Origin: GCA-2717185 sp964474755
Lineage (GTDB): Bacteria; Pseudomonadota; Alphaproteobacteria; UBA8366; GCA-2717185
Reading direction: 5' to 3'
DNA: 64,000 bases
Assembly (NCBI GenBank): GCA_964474755.1
Contig: CAYYUG010000004.1
Coordinates: 62,001 to 126,000 of the forward strand
In this document: piece after piece, positions 62,833 to 64,000 of the stretch
Layout of the letters: each line of letters starts with the position of its first letter
Position numbering within the stretch: position 1 is the first letter of the stretch
Notes under the pieces: model-generated
What the model was told of the DNA's origin: nothing
Seen by the model: only the letters and a program-made list of their open reading frames with translations
Database searches by the model: none
Position numbers and translations under genes: made by a program

Positions 62833-62922
62833 GGGCGGGCTCCTCTTGGTCGCGGCATTACGCTTTGTTTAACGTCTCGACCCTCTCTAGGATAGTGCGA
62901 CGTAACCAACAGGGAGGCAGCC

Positions 62923-64000
62923 GTGGCCGAAGACAGTGCAGCACAAACACCAGACGTCACGATCCTGGGCGCCGGCATTGTTGGTATTGCGACCGCCCTG
63001 TCGCTAACCGAGCGCGGCTTCAAAGTGGCAATGATCGATCGCAGCCCACCAGCGGAAGGAGCTAGCTACGGAAATGCCGGATCGTTGTCGCCCTGGTCCT
63101 GCGTGCCGCAATCTATGCCCAACGTCTGGAAAAACGTACCGAAATGGCTGATCGATCCGGAAGGGCCGGTGGCGCTACGCCTGAACTACGCCGCAAAGTT
63201 CTTGCCCTGGGCAGTTAAGTTTCTGCAGGCGGGACAGGAACATCGACTACCTGCAATTGCCGATGCGATGATGGCGTTAACCCGACCAACGGTCACGCTC
63301 TATCGACACCATCTTAAGGGTACGGGCTCCGAAAGCCTCGTACGCGATTCCGTGTATGTACACGTCTTCCGTAACGGCGACGACGCAGATTTATCACAGC
63401 TCGCCTGGCGCATGCGCGCCGAGCGGCAGGTCCCGCTGGATGTCGTAAAGGGTGATGCTCTGCGCGAGGTCGAACCGGCCCTCTCTCCAGAATTTGAGGC
63501 TGCCGTCCTGATCAAGCAGCAGGGCCGCGCGCTAGATCCTGGGGGTATCGGCAAAGCACTAGCCGCCAAGGCAGAGCGATTAGGCGTCCATTTCCTGCAG
63601 TGCAGCGTCGAAAAACTGACGCCGTTCGAGGACGGTCAATGGCGGGTCGACACCGACGTGGGGCCGATCACCGCCAACAAAATCGTCGTCGCAATGGGTG
63701 CTTGGTCGGCTAAACTGATGGCAGACCTAAAGGTGAACGCTCCACTCGAGGCGGAGCGTGGCTATCATCTAGTGTTCAAGAGCCCCGGCGTCACTCTCAA
63801 CAATGCCATCATGAATGTTGAGCAAAAATTCGTCATCAGTTCGATGAATGCAGGCGTGCGCTGCGCAGGGACCGCTGAATTCGCAGGGATCGACGCCGCT
63901 CCCGACTATCGCCGCGCGCGAGTCTTTGGGCGGATGGCGAAGCAGATGTTTCCAGATCTTAATGTCGAAAATTTCGACGAGTGGATGGGCCCGCGCCCAT
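62923..64000 (+). CDS. FAD-dependent D-amino acid dehydrogenase (DadA-like), partial
   Basis: The gene runs off the window; 359 codons are visible, most of the usual 410-430. It has GAGIVGIATA (dinucleotide motif at 16-25), GASYGNAGSLSPW and RGYHLVF, all typical of DadA and related FAD oxidases. It deaminates D-amino acids to 2-oxo acids via imino acids, feeding electrons to the respiratory chain. The GTG start has a perfect AGGGAGG 5 nt upstream. The divergent ridA-like gene and the D-aminoacylase at 20 kb support D-amino acid catabolism. Hydroxyproline or sarcosine relatives remain possible. Confidence 0.88.
   Translation, partial: MAEDSAAQTPDVTILGAGIVGIATALSLTERGFKVAMIDRSPPAEGASYGNAGSLSPWSCVPQSMPNVWKNVPKWLIDPEGPVALRLNYAAKFLPWAVKFLQAGQEHRLPAIADAMMALTRPTVTLYRHHLKGTGSESLVRDSVYVHVFRNGDDADLSQLAWRMRAERQVPLDVVKGDALREVEPALSPEFEAAVLIKQQGRALDPGGIGKALAAKAERLGVHFLQCSVEKLTPFEDGQWRVDTDVGPITANKIVVAMGAWSAKLMADLKVNAPLEAERGYHLVFKSPGVTLNNAIMNVEQKFVISSMNAGVRCAGTAEFAGIDAAPDYRRARVFGRMAKQMFPDLNVENFDEWMGPRP

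Noticed and set aside
1..64000. tRNA genes, CRISPR arrays, insertion sequences, prophage genes
   Set aside because: No cloverleaf, regular spaced repeats, transposase or phage proteins were seen by eye.

Overview
The window looks like a chromosomal segment of a free-living, probably marine alphaproteobacterium. The protein families point that way (duplicated TauD-type dioxygenases, CaiB CoA-transferases, HyuA/HyuB, several amidohydrolases), as does a GGATCCCGG-type palindromic repeat near 62.3 kb of a kind common in alphaproteobacteria. The taxonomic call is inference. A run of exactly 100 N at 59531-59630 shows that this is a draft scaffold. I identify 50 protein-coding genes, no tRNA or rRNA, no mobile element, no CRISPR array and, notably, no recognisable transcription factor.

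Layout. 0.3-4.4 kb (minus): an ABC-F ATPase, an alpha/beta-hydrolase, an SDR and a phosphoesterase in one run. 4.9-6.9 kb (plus): a fused alpha/beta E1 of the 2-oxo acid or acetoin dehydrogenase type, without E2/E3. 7.0-11.0 kb (minus): the most interesting block. It holds a 582-residue protein interrupted by an in-frame TGA inside a C-U-G-S-C motif, with a hairpin directly downstream that fits a bacterial SECIS, so it reads as a UGSC-family selenoprotein. It is followed by a paralogue of its C-terminal domain and a thioredoxin-reductase-like flavoprotein. 11.4-13.7 kb: a COG3618 amidohydrolase, a cupin and an SMP-30 lactonase. 13.9-19.0 kb: a tight HyuB-HyuA-acyl-CoA dehydrogenase operon. 19.4-27.3 kb: two TauD-like dioxygenases, an N-acyl-D-amino-acid deacylase, an MFS carrier, a PhnZ-like HD oxygenase candidate, an acyl-CoA synthetase and a GFA protein.

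27.7-37.0 kb holds two convergent molybdenum hydroxylase systems. The plus-strand one matches 4-hydroxybenzoyl-CoA reductase (hcrC-hcrA-hcrB), including the four cysteines of the extra [4Fe-4S] cluster. The minus-strand one is a CoxL/CoxM-type enzyme whose ferredoxin subunit is fused to a CoxG domain, led by a COG3964 amidohydrolase. 37-45 kb: an EamA exporter, a ThDP enzyme with an MDR reductase, tandem PuuE-like deacetylases, an epoxide-hydrolase-like protein and a CMD protein. 45.7-54.8 kb: a double-domain CaiB CoA-transferase, a GST, a NIPSNAP protein, a lone acyl-CoA carboxyltransferase, an ICL/PEP-mutase family lyase, a TauD-like dioxygenase and an LLM monooxygenase. 54.9-64 kb: YaaA, a GST, a kynurenine-formamidase-like hydrolase, dihydroorotase, a second long TauD-like dioxygenase, an amidohydrolase, RidA and a truncated DadA-like dehydrogenase.

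Together this is a catabolic repertoire for small organic molecules: hydrolysis of amides, lactones and rings; oxygenation by Fe/2OG, flavin or molybdenum enzymes; CoA activation and beta-oxidation-type steps; and thiol or selenol redox protection. No substrate can be named with confidence from sequence alone. Almost all genes are intact. The few gene-poor stretches (40.9-41.4, 45.3-45.7, 55.7-56.35 kb) may hold decayed genes.
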